From assembly GCF_012641435.1 (NCBI RefSeq), contig NZ_JABAIJ010000001.1, forward strand, positions 1,550,001-1,614,000: a DNA stretch of 64,000 bases, read 5' to 3'. The position numbers and the translations under genes were made by a program. Every line of letters begins with the position of its first letter. Position 1 is the stretch's first letter. This DNA comes from Rhizobium sp. P38BS-XIX. Its GTDB lineage: Bacteria; Pseudomonadota; Alphaproteobacteria; Rhizobiales; Rhizobiaceae. Positions 54,331 through 63,466 of the stretch are shown here, piece after piece. The notes beneath the pieces are model-generated. The model ran no database searches. It saw nothing but the letters and a program-made list of their open reading frames with translations, and was not told where the DNA came from.

Positions 54331-55437
54331 CTTTGCCTGTATTCCCTCAGGCAGCCGCCGCACGACGAAGCGGCGCAGATCGGCCCATCCTATGCCGATG
54401 ACGAGCACGATCAGACCGACAATCATCAAGACCAGAAAACCGACCTTCTCGAAGCCGGCATTGTTGTGCTGAAGAAGCGCGCCGGTCGCCAATCCCAACG
54501 ACACGAGGCCGGCCGTGACGAAAGCGCGCCGATCGATGATCAGCCCGATCAGCATCATCACCAGAACCACCACCAGTACCGTCACCGCCTGTGTATAGCC
54601 ACCGAAGAGCACGTTGGTGAGATTGGTGAAGACGACACCGCTATTGGCGAGTTCCAGGCGCAGCGCGAGCAGGATGGTGGAATAGAGCAAGGCGGGAGCC
54701 GTGGCCAGATGGAGCCAGAATGCCACATCGGAACGGCGCGTCACCCTGCCGGGATCGCTGAGATCGAAACGCATGGCCACGGCAAAGCTTCCGAGGGCAG
54801 CCGCAAGCAGTATGACGAGCGTCAGGATCGGATAATCGATCGGCAGATTCGAGGAGCCGAGCGCAGAGCCGATGACATAGAATATCGCCGCAAGCAGCAG
54901 GCCGAAGAGCGAGAAAAGCAGAAGCGCCAACGACAACGGCACGCGGTAGCGCCAATAAAAGAGCGACAGGACGAGCGGCAATGGTGCAGCAAGAACCAGC
55001 GCAGCCAGGGTAAAATTATCCACCAGGGACGGTGCCGAGCTTATGTAGCTGATCATCGTGTAGATGAGCCACTGGACCAGGGCGATCGTCAGGACGACCG
55101 CCGGAAGCGCCAATCGCTGGCGCCGCACCAAGACCTCAGCCAGAATGACGATCGCAACCAGCGAGACATAGCGGTTCGCCAATCCCCATAGACCGACCAG
55201 AAGCACGACGATGCCAATGGTGATCAGCACATCATGAAAGCCGCGGATAAATCTTGGCGCTTCCGTATCTTCCAGGGAATTGGGCGCATCGGTCGGCTGG
55301 TGTGCGGAGCGATCGCCTCCGATCGCAGTAACGCCGATGTTTCTCTGGGCCAGATAGGGAAGCAGCCGCTCCGCCTGGGTTGAGGAAATGATGCCCTCAC
55401 CTGCCGCCTCTTCGAGTGCGATCTTGAGTTCGCTCAT
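54313..55437 (-). CDS. Multispanning membrane protein, DUF2157-like
   Basis: 374 residues: a short cytoplasmic N-terminal helix pair (ALEEAAGEGIISSTQAERLLPYLA), an acidic linker, then about ten membrane helices (from about residue 70 on). The N-terminal motif followed by helices is like DUF2157 proteins. Function unknown. Ends over the ychF terminator. A MaoC pair follows divergently after 180 bp. Confidence 0.72.
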   Translation of the reverse strand: MSELKIALEEAAGEGIISSTQAERLLPYLAQRNIGVTAIGGDRSAHQPTDAPNSLEDTEAPRFIRGFHDVLITIGIVVLLVGLWGLANRYVSLVAIVILAEVLVRRQRLALPAVVLTIALVQWLIYTMISYISSAPSLVDNFTLAALVLAAPLPLVLSLFYWRYRVPLSLALLLFSLFGLLLAAIFYVIGSALGSSNLPIDYPILTLVILLAAALGSFAVAMRFDLSDPGRVTRRSDVAFWLHLATAPALLYSTILLALRLELANSGVVFTNLTNVLFGGYTQAVTVLVVVLVMMLIGLIIDRRAFVTAGLVSLGLATGALLQHNNAGFEKVGFLVLMIVGLIVLVIGIGWADLRRFVVRRLPEGIQAKLPALR

Positions 55438-55619
55438 GGTGACTCCCGTGCCAGCGTCTTGCGATCTAGCCTCATCATATCGCTATCCCACAATCAAGAG
55501 GTGGCGAGTGGCAAAGATCCATAGCGCCAATCTGCTTCGGTCAGCCCATGAAAATGCTTGCACCCCTGCCGCCGGCTATGCGATTGCCGAAAGATGCGAT
55601 GTGGAGGATGGCAGGAAAG

Positions 55620-56081
55620 ATGACGAAACTGTCCTATGAGGATTTTCAGCCGGGGCGCGAATTTGCGCTCGGCCCCAAGCATGTGACGGCAGAAGAGATC
55701 ATTGAGTTTGCTACCGAATTCGATCCTCAGCCAATGCATCTGGATGAAGAGGCCGGCCGCGCCAGCATTCTCGGCGGACTTGCCGCCTCTGGCTGGCATA
55801 CATCCTCCATGTTCATGCGCATGATGTGCGATTCCTATCTTCTCAACTCCGAGTCCGAGGGCGCTCCCGGCATCGACTTCATGGATTGGAAAAAGCCGGT
55901 TCTGGCCGAAGACACGCTTTCGGGTCGCTCCATCGTTTTGGAAGTCCGCGCCATGCGTTCGCGGCCCGGCATCGGCATCGTCAAGTTCCGTCACGAAATC
56001 GAAAATCAGAAGGGTGAGATTGTTTGCCTTGGCGAGAACTCGACGATGATCCGCATGCGCGGCACGGAGGCTTCAGCATGA
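55620..56081 (+). CDS. MaoC-like hotdog protein 1
   Basis: 153-residue hotdog-fold enzyme of the MaoC type. The catalytic pair is seen in EFDPQPMHLDEEAG (Asp and His), then ILGGLAASGWHTSSM. The family usually hydrates enoyl-CoA; the typical DxNP is DPQP here. Start at MTKLSYEDF (ATG preceded by AGGAA), not the earlier in-frame ATG at 55548. ATGA overlap with the next gene suggests a heterodimer. Confidence 0.82.
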   Translation: MTKLSYEDFQPGREFALGPKHVTAEEIIEFATEFDPQPMHLDEEAGRASILGGLAASGWHTSSMFMRMMCDSYLLNSESEGAPGIDFMDWKKPVLAEDTLSGRSIVLEVRAMRSRPGIGIVKFRHEIENQKGEIVCLGENSTMIRMRGTEASA

Positions 56082-56545
56082 AGCTGACAGACCTTTATGC
56101 CATTGACGAGCGGATCGAAATCGGCAGCCACACCTTCACGCCGCAAAGCATCATTCACTTCGCATCGCGCTTCGATCCGCAGATCTTTCACATGGATGCC
56201 GAGGCTGCGAAGGAAACCCTGTTCGGCGGCCTTTGCGCCTCCGGTTGGCACAGTTGCGCCATGTGGATGCGCAGCTTCGTGGATTTCTGGAAATCCGAAA
56301 GATCCCGCCTGACCGCCGAAGGCCAGACGCCGCCGGAACTTGGTCCATCACCGGGGTTCAAGGCATTGCAATGGCTGCGCCCGGTCTTTGCCGGCGACAC
56401 CATCACCTATGGCGTGACACTGCTCGCCAGCCGCCCACTGGCATCGCGCCCAGGTCGGGTACTACATACGCTCGCCTGCGACGGCTTCAACCAGCACGGC
56501 GTCCCGGTCTTGCGCTTCGAAAGCACCGTCTTGGGATTTGAATGA
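56078..56545 (+). CDS. MaoC-like hotdog protein 2
   Basis: 155 residues, paralogue of the gene before: RFDPQIFHMDAEAA, then LFGGLCASGWHSCAM, then LRPVFAGDTITYGVTL. The start ATG shares ATGA with the upstream stop. In other bacteria such pairs make a two-subunit hydratase; the two proteins probably pair. Substrate unknown, perhaps a short acyl-CoA. Confidence 0.82.
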   Translation: MKLTDLYAIDERIEIGSHTFTPQSIIHFASRFDPQIFHMDAEAAKETLFGGLCASGWHSCAMWMRSFVDFWKSERSRLTAEGQTPPELGPSPGFKALQWLRPVFAGDTITYGVTLLASRPLASRPGRVLHTLACDGFNQHGVPVLRFESTVLGFE

Positions 56546-56593
56546 AACCACTGCGGGGAGACGGATGCCTCTCCGCAGAATTGATCCCTCCGG

Positions 56594-57136
56594 TCAGTGT
56601 CCGGAAAATTCCACCAGCGTGTGAACCGGCACATCAAGCTCTTCGAGCTTCTTGCGGCCGCCAAGATCGGGCAGATCGATCACGAAGCAGGCGGCGACGA
56701 CTTCGGCGCCGATCTGGCGCAGCAGCTTCGTCGCGCCGACGGCCGTGCCACCCGTCGCGATCAGATCATCCACGAGGATGACCCTCTCGCCCGGATTGAC
56801 GGCATCGCGATGCATTTCCATTTCGTCGACGCCATATTCCAGGCTGTAGGCAATGCGCACGATATCATGCGGCAGCTTGCCCTTCTTGCGGATCGGCACG
56901 AAGCCGGCCGACAGCTGATGCGCAACCGCGCCGCCGAGGATAAAGCCGCGTGCTTCCATCCCGGCGACCTTATCGATCTTGGTGCCGGCATAGGGTTGCA
57001 CCAGCGCATCCACCGCGCGGCGGAAGGCCCTGGCGTCGCCAAGCATCGTCGTGATGTCGCGAAAGATGATGCCGGGCTTGGGATAGTCCGGAATGGAACG
57101 GATGCTGGCAGCGAGCTCCGAGGCAATGGTGTTCAT
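56594..57136 (-). CDS. apt: Adenine phosphoribosyltransferase
   Basis: Salvages adenine to AMP with PRPP. 180 residues: [52 protein letters not shown], and PRPP loop [17 protein letters not shown]. Start at MNTIASEL, as in relatives; an in-frame extension to 57184 is not supported. Same strand as the pet operon just upstream, but a terminator separates them. Confidence 0.97.
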   Translation of the reverse strand: MNTIASELAASIRSIPDYPKPGIIFRDITTMLGDARAFRRAVDALVQPYAGTKIDKVAGMEARGFILGGAVAHQLSAGFVPIRKKGKLPHDIVRIAYSLEYGVDEMEMHRDAVNPGERVILVDDLIATGGTAVGATKLLRQIGAEVVAACFVIDLPDLGGRKKLEELDVPVHTLVEFSGH

Positions 57137-57206
57137 GAAATCAGTACTCTCAAGGCTATGATAGGGCCGGCGGCACCCTACCAAGACCGGGGCGCTATAC
57201 CAACAA

Positions 57207-57234
57207 AAAAGGCGGCCCCAAGAGGCCGCCTTTT
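57207..57234 (-). terminator. Terminator of the petABC operon
   Basis: Stem AAAAGGCGGCC (57207-57217) with GGCCGCCTTTT (57224-57234) and an A-run (57205-57210) giving six T on the minus strand, 20 bp past petC. The plus-strand reading also has TTTT. Confidence 0.88.
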
Positions 57235-57253
57235 CGCTTAATCCCTGTAGCGC

Positions 57254-58120
57254 TCAGTGAGCGCCAGCCTTGGCGTATACGGAGCGCTTGGTGAGGTAGA
57301 TCAATATCGAGAAGATCAGCAGGAACACCATGACCATGAAGCCGAGGTGCTTGCGATCCTCCAGATGCGGTTCCGAGGTCCACATCAGGAAAGCCGCTAC
57401 GTCACGCGCATACTGGTCGACCGTCTGCGGCGAGCCGTCGTCATAGGTCACCTGACCGTCCGAAAGTGGCTTTGGCATCGCAAAGGTCGCAGCCGCATCG
57501 AAATACGGATTGTAGTGCGAGTTCTGCGGCACCTTGAAGCCTGCGGGCGGCTCTTCATAACCGGTCAGCAGCGAGTAGATATAATCCGGGCCGCCTTCCT
57601 GGTACTGGGTGAAGATATCGAAGATGAACTGCGGGAAGCCGCGCTCGATTTCGCGAGCCTTGGCAAGCAGCGACATATCCGGCGGCACGGCGCCATTGTT
57701 CGATGCAGCAGCAGCTTCGTCGTTCGGGAACGGCGAATTGAAGTGGTCGGACGGAAGAGCCTTGCGGGTGAACATCTCACCCTGAGGATTTGGTCCGTCC
57801 TGGACTTCGTAATTGGCTGCAAAAGCCTTCACCTGGGCTTCGTTATAGCCCAGATCTTCCAGCGTGCGGTAAGCCACCAGCTTCATGGAATGGCAGGCGG
57901 AACAGACTTCCGTATAGACCTTGAGGCCACGCTGGAGCTGCGCTTTGTCATAATAGCCGAACGGACCGGAGAAGCTCCAATGCTGCTCGCGCGGCTCCTT
58001 CAGCGGATAGTGCGGCGTTTCGGCTTCTGCGGCAGGCTTCGTCTCGGCGGCGATGGCGGCAACGCTTGCCGAACCACCGATGAGCGTGAGCGACAGAAGG
58101 CCGACAATCAACTTCTTCAT
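57254..58120 (-). CDS. petC: Cytochrome c1 of the bc1 complex
   Basis: Third gene of petABC. 288 residues: signal peptide (MKKLIVGLLSLTLIGGSASVAAIA), heme c site CSACH at 73-77, heme-Met in AATFAMPKPLSDG, and C-terminal anchor helix (FMVMVFLLIFSILIYLTK). Passes electrons from the Rieske protein to cytochrome c in the periplasm. Some alphaproteobacteria carry fused cytochrome b/c1 (fbcH); here petB and petC are separate. Terminator follows. Confidence 0.96.
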   Translation of the reverse strand: MKKLIVGLLSLTLIGGSASVAAIAAETKPAAEAETPHYPLKEPREQHWSFSGPFGYYDKAQLQRGLKVYTEVCSACHSMKLVAYRTLEDLGYNEAQVKAFAANYEVQDGPNPQGEMFTRKALPSDHFNSPFPNDEAAAASNNGAVPPDMSLLAKAREIERGFPQFIFDIFTQYQEGGPDYIYSLLTGYEEPPAGFKVPQNSHYNPYFDAAATFAMPKPLSDGQVTYDDGSPQTVDQYARDVAAFLMWTSEPHLEDRKHLGFMVMVFLLIFSILIYLTKRSVYAKAGAH

Positions 58121-58142
58121 CGTTTTCTTCCTCTATCGCCGG

Positions 58143-59417
58143 TTACGCTTGCGCCGGAGCGGCAACTTTACCGCCCTGCTTTTCAAGAACCGCTTCCGTA
58201 ATCGAATTCGGAATGCGCTTCGGTGTCTCGACGATGCCAAGGATCGGCATGATGACGAGGAAGAACAGGAAGTAGAACAGCGTCGCGAACTGTGCAGCCG
58301 TGGTGTAGATGCCTTCTGCGGGCTGAGAGCCAAGCCAGCCGAGCAGAATGGCATCGGCAACGAATAGCCAGAAGAACAGCTTGTACCAGGGACGATAAAC
58401 AGCCGAGCGAACCTTCGACGTATCGAGCCAGGGCAGGAAGAACAGCACGATGATCGCGCCGAACATCGTCAGAACGCCGCCAAGCTTGGAGTCGATCGGG
58501 CCGATGTTGAAGGTGATCGAGCGCAGCATCGCGTAGAACGGCAGGAAGTACCATTCCGGAACGATGTGGGCCGGCGTCTTCAACGGATTGGCCGGGATGT
58601 AGTTATCCGCATGGCCGAGGAAGTTCGGCAGATAGAAGACGAAGTAGGCGAAAACCAGCAGGAAGATGGAAACGCCAAGCGCATCCTTCAGCGTCGCGTA
58701 GGGCGTGAAGGGCACGGTATCGGTCTTCAGCTTGACTTCGACGCCGGTCGGGTTCGTCTGGCCGGTCACATGCAGCGCCCAGATGTGCAGGATAACGACA
58801 CCCGCGATCATGAACGGCAGCAGATAGTGCAGCGAGAAGAAGCGATTGAGCGTCGGATCGTCGACGGCAAAGCCGCCGAGCAGGAAGGTCTGGATCCAGT
58901 CACCGACCCATGGGAAGGCGGAGAAGAAGCCCGTGATAACCGTTGCACCCCAGAACGACATCTGGCCCCAGGGCAGAACGTAGCCCATGAAGGCAGTCGC
59001 CATCATCAGGAGATAAATGATCACACCGAGGATCCACAGGATTTCACGCGGCGCCTTGTACGAGCCGTAGTAAAGACCGCGGGCAATGTGCAGATAAACG
59101 GCGACGAAGAAGAAGGACGCGCCGTTGGCATGCATGTAGCGCAGCAGCCAGCCGTGATTGACGTCGCGAACGATCTTTTCGACCGAATTGAAGGCGATAC
59201 CCGTATTTGCCGCATAATGCATGGCAAGGACGACACCGGTCAGGATCTGCAGAAGCAGCATGACGGCCAGCATGGCACCGAACGTATAGGCATAGTTCAG
59301 GTTGCGCGGGACCGGGTAGGCAATGAAACTATCGTAGACCATACGCGGCAGCGGAAGCCGCGCGTCTACCCATTTTTCGAGCCCTGTCGATGGCTCGTAA
59401 GACGAATGACCACTCAT
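58143..59417 (-). CDS. petB: Cytochrome b of the bc1 complex
   Basis: 424-residue, eight-helix core subunit with two b hemes and the quinol sites. The heme ligand His are in helices B and D ([56 protein letters not shown]). [15 protein letters not shown] is the Qo site region. Lies between petA and petC in the same operon, 14 bp and 22 bp apart. Confidence 0.97.
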   Translation of the reverse strand: MSGHSSYEPSTGLEKWVDARLPLPRMVYDSFIAYPVPRNLNYAYTFGAMLAVMLLLQILTGVVLAMHYAANTGIAFNSVEKIVRDVNHGWLLRYMHANGASFFFVAVYLHIARGLYYGSYKAPREILWILGVIIYLLMMATAFMGYVLPWGQMSFWGATVITGFFSAFPWVGDWIQTFLLGGFAVDDPTLNRFFSLHYLLPFMIAGVVILHIWALHVTGQTNPTGVEVKLKTDTVPFTPYATLKDALGVSIFLLVFAYFVFYLPNFLGHADNYIPANPLKTPAHIVPEWYFLPFYAMLRSITFNIGPIDSKLGGVLTMFGAIIVLFFLPWLDTSKVRSAVYRPWYKLFFWLFVADAILLGWLGSQPAEGIYTTAAQFATLFYFLFFLVIMPILGIVETPKRIPNSITEAVLEKQGGKVAAPAQA

Positions 59418-59431
59418 GATTCAGCTCCCCC

Positions 59432-60010
59432 TCAACCGACCTTGATCTTCTTTTCCGACGTAAACGCATATTGCGGAATCGCAAGATTCATCGGCGCAGG
59501 CCCATGGCGGATGCGCCCGGCGGTATCGTAGACCGAACCATGGCAAGGACAGAACCACCCGCCATATTCACCTGCCTGACCGAGCGGGATGCAGCCCAGA
59601 TGGGTACAGACGCCGATCATCACGAGCCAGTTTTCCTTGCCGTCGCCAGCAGAACGGGCGATATCGGTTGCCTGGGCATCGGCCGGAAGATTGGCGTTGC
59701 GGGCGACCGGGTCCTTCAAATCCGAGAGCTGCGTGCCCTTGGCATCGTCGATTTCCTTTTGCGTGCGGTTGCGGATGAAGACGGGCTTGCCGCGCCACTT
59801 CACCGTGAGAGACATGCCAGGCTCGAGGCTCGACACGTCGACTTCGATGGAAGCAAGAGCAAGCGTCGATGCATCCGGACGCATCTGGTCGATAAACGGC
59901 CATGCGACCGAAACCGCACCGACGGCGCCGGCCATACCTGTCGTCAAATAAAGGAAATCGCGGCGCGTAGGCTCGCCTGTGGATTCACTTGTCGTACTAT
60001 GCTCGCTCAA
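59432..60010 (-). CDS. petA: Rieske iron-sulfur subunit of the bc1 complex
   Basis: 192 residues. A twin-arginine signal/anchor TRRDFLYLTTGMAGAVGAV near the N-terminus is exported by Tat but stays as anchor. [2Fe-2S] ligands in CTHLGCIP and CPCHGSVYD. The start is TTG at 60010 (LSEHSTTSE), with GAAGAGGA upstream; a longer reading to 60043 lacks support. First gene of petABC, so its upstream region (60011-60441) holds the operon promoter. Confidence 0.93.
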   Translation of the reverse strand: MSEHSTTSESTGEPTRRDFLYLTTGMAGAVGAVSVAWPFIDQMRPDASTLALASIEVDVSSLEPGMSLTVKWRGKPVFIRNRTQKEIDDAKGTQLSDLKDPVARNANLPADAQATDIARSAGDGKENWLVMIGVCTHLGCIPLGQAGEYGGWFCPCHGSVYDTAGRIRHGPAPMNLAIPQYAFTSEKKIKVG

Positions 60011-60441
60011 CGCTGCACATCCTCTTCCCGCAAACCACGGCAAAACCGCGGTACCCCTCTCACTAACGGCGAATCATCGCGACCATAATTCCGCCATAGA
60101 TTCCTCCGTAACCCGCTGCGTTCTAAGCTTGATCGCAAATTATGTCCAGTCTTGGCAAGCGTAGAGGGCACAATGTCGCGGCAAAACTGCGCTATAGCGT
60201 CGCAAGAGGGGGGCTTAATTTCCCCCATCACGGGTCGCTAAAGTTAAACGCATGAAAAAACAAAGAATTTTCGAAGCATCCATTTATGTTGCATGGCAAA
60301 ATATCCAATGATTTCAATGCTGCGTTGCAAAAATATCCATAAAAATCACAGCAATGTCCCGTCTTGATCGAGGTCTTACCTCTTTAAACCAAATGGATTT
60401 CCCTCGGGATTTGGTGAGGATTGCGCTCGCGGTCTTGCCCA
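60011..60441. other. 431-bp divergent promoter region of petABC and EEP gene
   Basis: No gene. Between about 60230 and 60360 it is AT-rich (ATATCCAATGA, AATATCCATAAAAATC), and AATATCC occurs twice with no assigned role. I could not fix a -35/-10 pair for petA. No match to the TATGTCA dyad of the petP promoter is seen here. Confidence 0.45.
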
Positions 60442-61431
60442 ATGAAATTATCTGAAGATGAAGCACGAGAACGTCTCATGAGGCATACGGTTTACTGCGT
60501 TCTATGTGTCCTCGCCACGCTGGCTGTTGGCATCCTCTCGGCGCGTTATGTCGCCGACTCCTGGCTGCTGGCCTTTTTCGAAAGCCTGCAAACGCATATC
60601 AGCCTGTTTGCGATCGCACTCTCCCTGATCGCATTCGCGGTCAAGCGTCATTGGTATGCCCTCTTCCTGATCGCCGGCGGCGTTGTTCTTCTGCTTCACT
60701 CGGTCTTGATGCTTCAGGAATATGGGACATCGTCTCTCGTCGCCTCAGCCGAGGCGGGTGGCGGTCGTTTCCGGCTACTTTCTTTCAACATCGAGGACAG
60801 CAATTTTGAAAATGGCGCGCGCATCTCCGATTTCATCATCGACTCGAAAGCCGATGTGGTCGAAATCTTCGAGGCGGGACCAGTCTTTTCGCAGATGGAC
60901 CGTCTCACGAAGACCTATCCCTATCGCGTCGGCTGCGGCGTGATCACGACCGATTGCGATTCGCTGCTGCTGTCGAAGAGGCCTTTTCAGAGCCAGCTCA
61001 TGCGCAGCCTCGGCAGCCTTTGGGACAATCGCTTTATCCTCGTCACCATCGACATGGATGGCCAGCCCGTAAATTTCGCCTCAGCGCATCTGAGCAAGCC
61101 GTATTTCGATGCGTTTCACCAGATCGAGCTCGGTCTTCTCGCACCCATTCTCAACGACGTGAAAGGGCCGCTTATCCTCGCTGGAGATTTCAATGCCTCG
61201 GTCATCGCGCCCGACATGCGCGACTTTCTGGCGGCAACCAGTCTCCGTCACGCCTTCCCCGAGCCTGCGACCTGGCCGATCGTGGCCGGTGCCTACGGCA
61301 TCAGCATCGACCATGTCTTTGCCCGAGCACCGTTGCGGCTGATCTCGGTCAAGCAGATCCCCGACGCGATGGGTTCGAACCACTTCGGCCTCATGACGGA
61401 GTTCAGTGTTCCTCATCCTGCAGGAAGCTGA
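60442..61431 (+). CDS. Membrane EEP (endonuclease/exonuclease/phosphatase) family protein
   Basis: 329 residues: about three helices near the N-terminus (HTVYCVLCVLATLAVGILSA about 20-40, then ISLFAIALSLIAFAV and ALFLIAGGVVLLLHSVLM), then an EEP domain facing outward: LLSFNIEDSNF, ADVVEIFEAG, LILAGDFNAS (GDFN motif), SIDHVFARAP (SxDH) and SNHFGLMTEF. All catalytic residues are present. Could be a membrane-bound nuclease or phosphodiesterase; substrate unknown. Start ATG at 60442; an upstream TTG is possible. Confidence 0.83.
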   Translation: MKLSEDEARERLMRHTVYCVLCVLATLAVGILSARYVADSWLLAFFESLQTHISLFAIALSLIAFAVKRHWYALFLIAGGVVLLLHSVLMLQEYGTSSLVASAEAGGGRFRLLSFNIEDSNFENGARISDFIIDSKADVVEIFEAGPVFSQMDRLTKTYPYRVGCGVITTDCDSLLLSKRPFQSQLMRSLGSLWDNRFILVTIDMDGQPVNFASAHLSKPYFDAFHQIELGLLAPILNDVKGPLILAGDFNASVIAPDMRDFLAATSLRHAFPEPATWPIVAGAYGISIDHVFARAPLRLISVKQIPDAMGSNHFGLMTEFSVPHPAGS

Positions 61432-61460
61432 GACGCAGAAATCGACGAGAGCAGCTGAAG

Positions 61461-63323
61461 TCAGTCGGCATCCACCGCGATAAAGCCGCCGGACTGGCGC
61501 GCCCACAATTCGGAATAAAGACCGCCACGGGCAATCAGCTCCTCATGCGTGCCTTCCTCGATGATCTTGCCCTTGTCGATGACGATCAGCCGGTCGAGCT
61601 TTGCAATGGTCGAGAGGCGGTGCGCGATGGCAAGAACGGTCTTGCCTTTCATCAGCGTATCGAGATTGGACTGGAGTACGGCTTCGGCTTCGGAATCCAG
61701 AGCCGATGTCGCCTCGTCGAGGACGAGGATCGGCGCGTCCTTCAGCATCACCCTTGCGATCGCGATGCGCTGACGCTGACCGCCGGAAAGCTTGACGCCG
61801 CGCTCACCGACATGGGCGGCATAGGCCGTGCGTCCCTTCTGATCCTCAAGGGTTGCGATGAAGCGGTCGGCCTCTGCCTGCCGCGCCGCCTCCACCATCT
61901 GCTCGTCGGTAGCGTCGGGGCGACCGAAAAGGATGTTGTCGCGAATGGAGCGATTGAGGAGCGCAGTATCCTGCGTCACCATGCCGATCGCGCCACGCAG
62001 CGACTCCTGCCGCACGGCTGCAATGTCCTGCCCGTCGATCAGGATCCGGCCACCCTCGAGATCGTAGAAGCGCAATAACAGGTTGACGAGCGTGGTCTTG
62101 CCGGCACCGGACCGACCAACGATGCCGACCTTCTCGCCGGCGGCGACGCTCAGCGAGAAATTGTCGATAATGCCGCCGCCGCGCCCGTAATGGAAAGTGA
62201 TGTTGTCGAAACGGATGTCCGGACCGGTGACGGCCAGGTCCCTGGCGTCTGGCCGATCGACCAGGCCGATAGGTTCGGAGATCATCTCGGCCGAATTCTG
62301 GATCGTGCCGAGATTGCGCATGATGGCGTTGAATTGCGCCATCATGCGGCCGAAGAGCATGTTCAACCGCAGCACCATGCTGAGCGTGAAGGCAACGCCG
62401 CCAGTCGAAATTTCACCCGAAAGCCAGAGGTGAACGGCAAGCGCGCCGATCGTCGTAATCATCACGCCCGATAGCAGCGCCAATGACGAGCGAACGCCCG
62501 TCAGCAGCCGTGTAAACGGCATCACGGCGGCCTGAAAGCGATCAAAGCCGTTGCGGATATAGTGATCATTCTGTTCTTCGCGGCCGAAGAGTTTCAGCGT
62601 CTGGATGTTGGCATAGGCATCGACCATGCGGCCGTTCAGCATCGACGACGCCTCGGCCGCGTTACGTGCATGGCGGCGTATGCGCGGCACGAAGTAGCGC
62701 GCGAGCAACGAAAAAACGACGATCCAGACCGCAATGACAAGGGCCAGCCGCCAGTCCAAACCGCCGACCAGCGCGATCGTCGAGGCGGCATAGATGATGA
62801 TGAACCAGACCACCTGCAGCAGCGACACGACGAGATCGCCCGTGGCCTGCCCCGCCGACCAGACCTTGGTCACCACCCGGCCGGAGAAATCGTTCTGGAA
62901 GAATTCGACGGACTGCCTCGCCACATGCCGATAGGCCTGCCAGCGCACGAGGTTCAAAAAGCCGGGAACGACAACCTGCTCCTCGACCAGCGCGCCGAGG
63001 CTGACGACGACAAAGCGCACGACAAGAACGACGAAGACCATGCCGAGCAATGTCGCGCCGTGGCCGTCCAGAAGCCCGCTCCACCCCTCGCCCGGCTTCA
63101 CCTTGTCGAGAATATCGACCAGATGGCCGACGAACCAGAAGAGCGCCGCCTCCAGCATGGCAACGGCACCGCCGAGCGCCGCCATCGCCAGGAATGGCCC
63201 CTTGGCCTGACCGACATAATACCAGATGAAGGCACCGAGCGACCGTGGCGGGCGGAGATCGCCACTGCGGTAGTAAGGATCGATCCAGGTTTCGAACAGG
63301 CGGTATACGGAACGGATGAGCAT
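61461..63323 (-). CDS. ABC exporter, fused membrane and ATPase domains
   Basis: 620 residues: six helices in the N-terminal half (about 50-320), then the ATPase: Walker A GRSGAGKTTL, Q-loop TQDTALLNRS, signature LSGGQRQR, Walker [19 protein letters not shown]-loop AHRLSTI. Homodimer or half of a heterodimer, exporting lipid, drug or peptide. Start at MLIRSVYRLF (63323); an earlier in-frame codon is rejected. Next gene upstream is a second exporter of the same family, 90 bp away. Confidence 0.92.
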   Translation of the reverse strand: MLIRSVYRLFETWIDPYYRSGDLRPPRSLGAFIWYYVGQAKGPFLAMAALGGAVAMLEAALFWFVGHLVDILDKVKPGEGWSGLLDGHGATLLGMVFVVLVVRFVVVSLGALVEEQVVVPGFLNLVRWQAYRHVARQSVEFFQNDFSGRVVTKVWSAGQATGDLVVSLLQVVWFIIIYAASTIALVGGLDWRLALVIAVWIVVFSLLARYFVPRIRRHARNAAEASSMLNGRMVDAYANIQTLKLFGREEQNDHYIRNGFDRFQAAVMPFTRLLTGVRSSLALLSGVMITTIGALAVHLWLSGEISTGGVAFTLSMVLRLNMLFGRMMAQFNAIMRNLGTIQNSAEMISEPIGLVDRPDARDLAVTGPDIRFDNITFHYGRGGGIIDNFSLSVAAGEKVGIVGRSGAGKTTLVNLLLRFYDLEGGRILIDGQDIAAVRQESLRGAIGMVTQDTALLNRSIRDNILFGRPDATDEQMVEAARQAEADRFIATLEDQKGRTAYAAHVGERGVKLSGGQRQRIAIARVMLKDAPILVLDEATSALDSEAEAVLQSNLDTLMKGKTVLAIAHRLSTIAKLDRLIVIDKGKIIEEGTHEELIARGGLYSELWARQSGGFIAVDAD

Positions 63324-63433
63324 GCCAGCGATATAGGCAATTTCCCCACGGGCGCAAAGGAAATGGCCGCGTTGCAAAGGTTATATTTTCGTTAGGTTTC
63401 GAGCGACCGTCCGCCCTGCTCTTCCCGCACATG

Positions 63434-63455
63434 AAAAGGGCGGCTTTCGCCGCCC
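63434..63455 (-). terminator. Terminator of the right-edge ABC exporter
   Basis: Stem GGGCGGC (63438-63444) with GCCGCCC (63449-63455), loop TTTC, with AAAA (63434-63437) as the minus-strand T-run. It lies between the two ABC genes, so they are probably separate transcripts. Confidence 0.8.
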
Positions 63456-63466
63456 TCTCGTCATCT

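Noticed and set aside
57254..60010. Fused cytochrome b/c1 (fbcH) as in some alphaproteobacteria
   Set aside because: petB and petC have separate start and stop codons with a 22-bp gap and petC has its own signal peptide.
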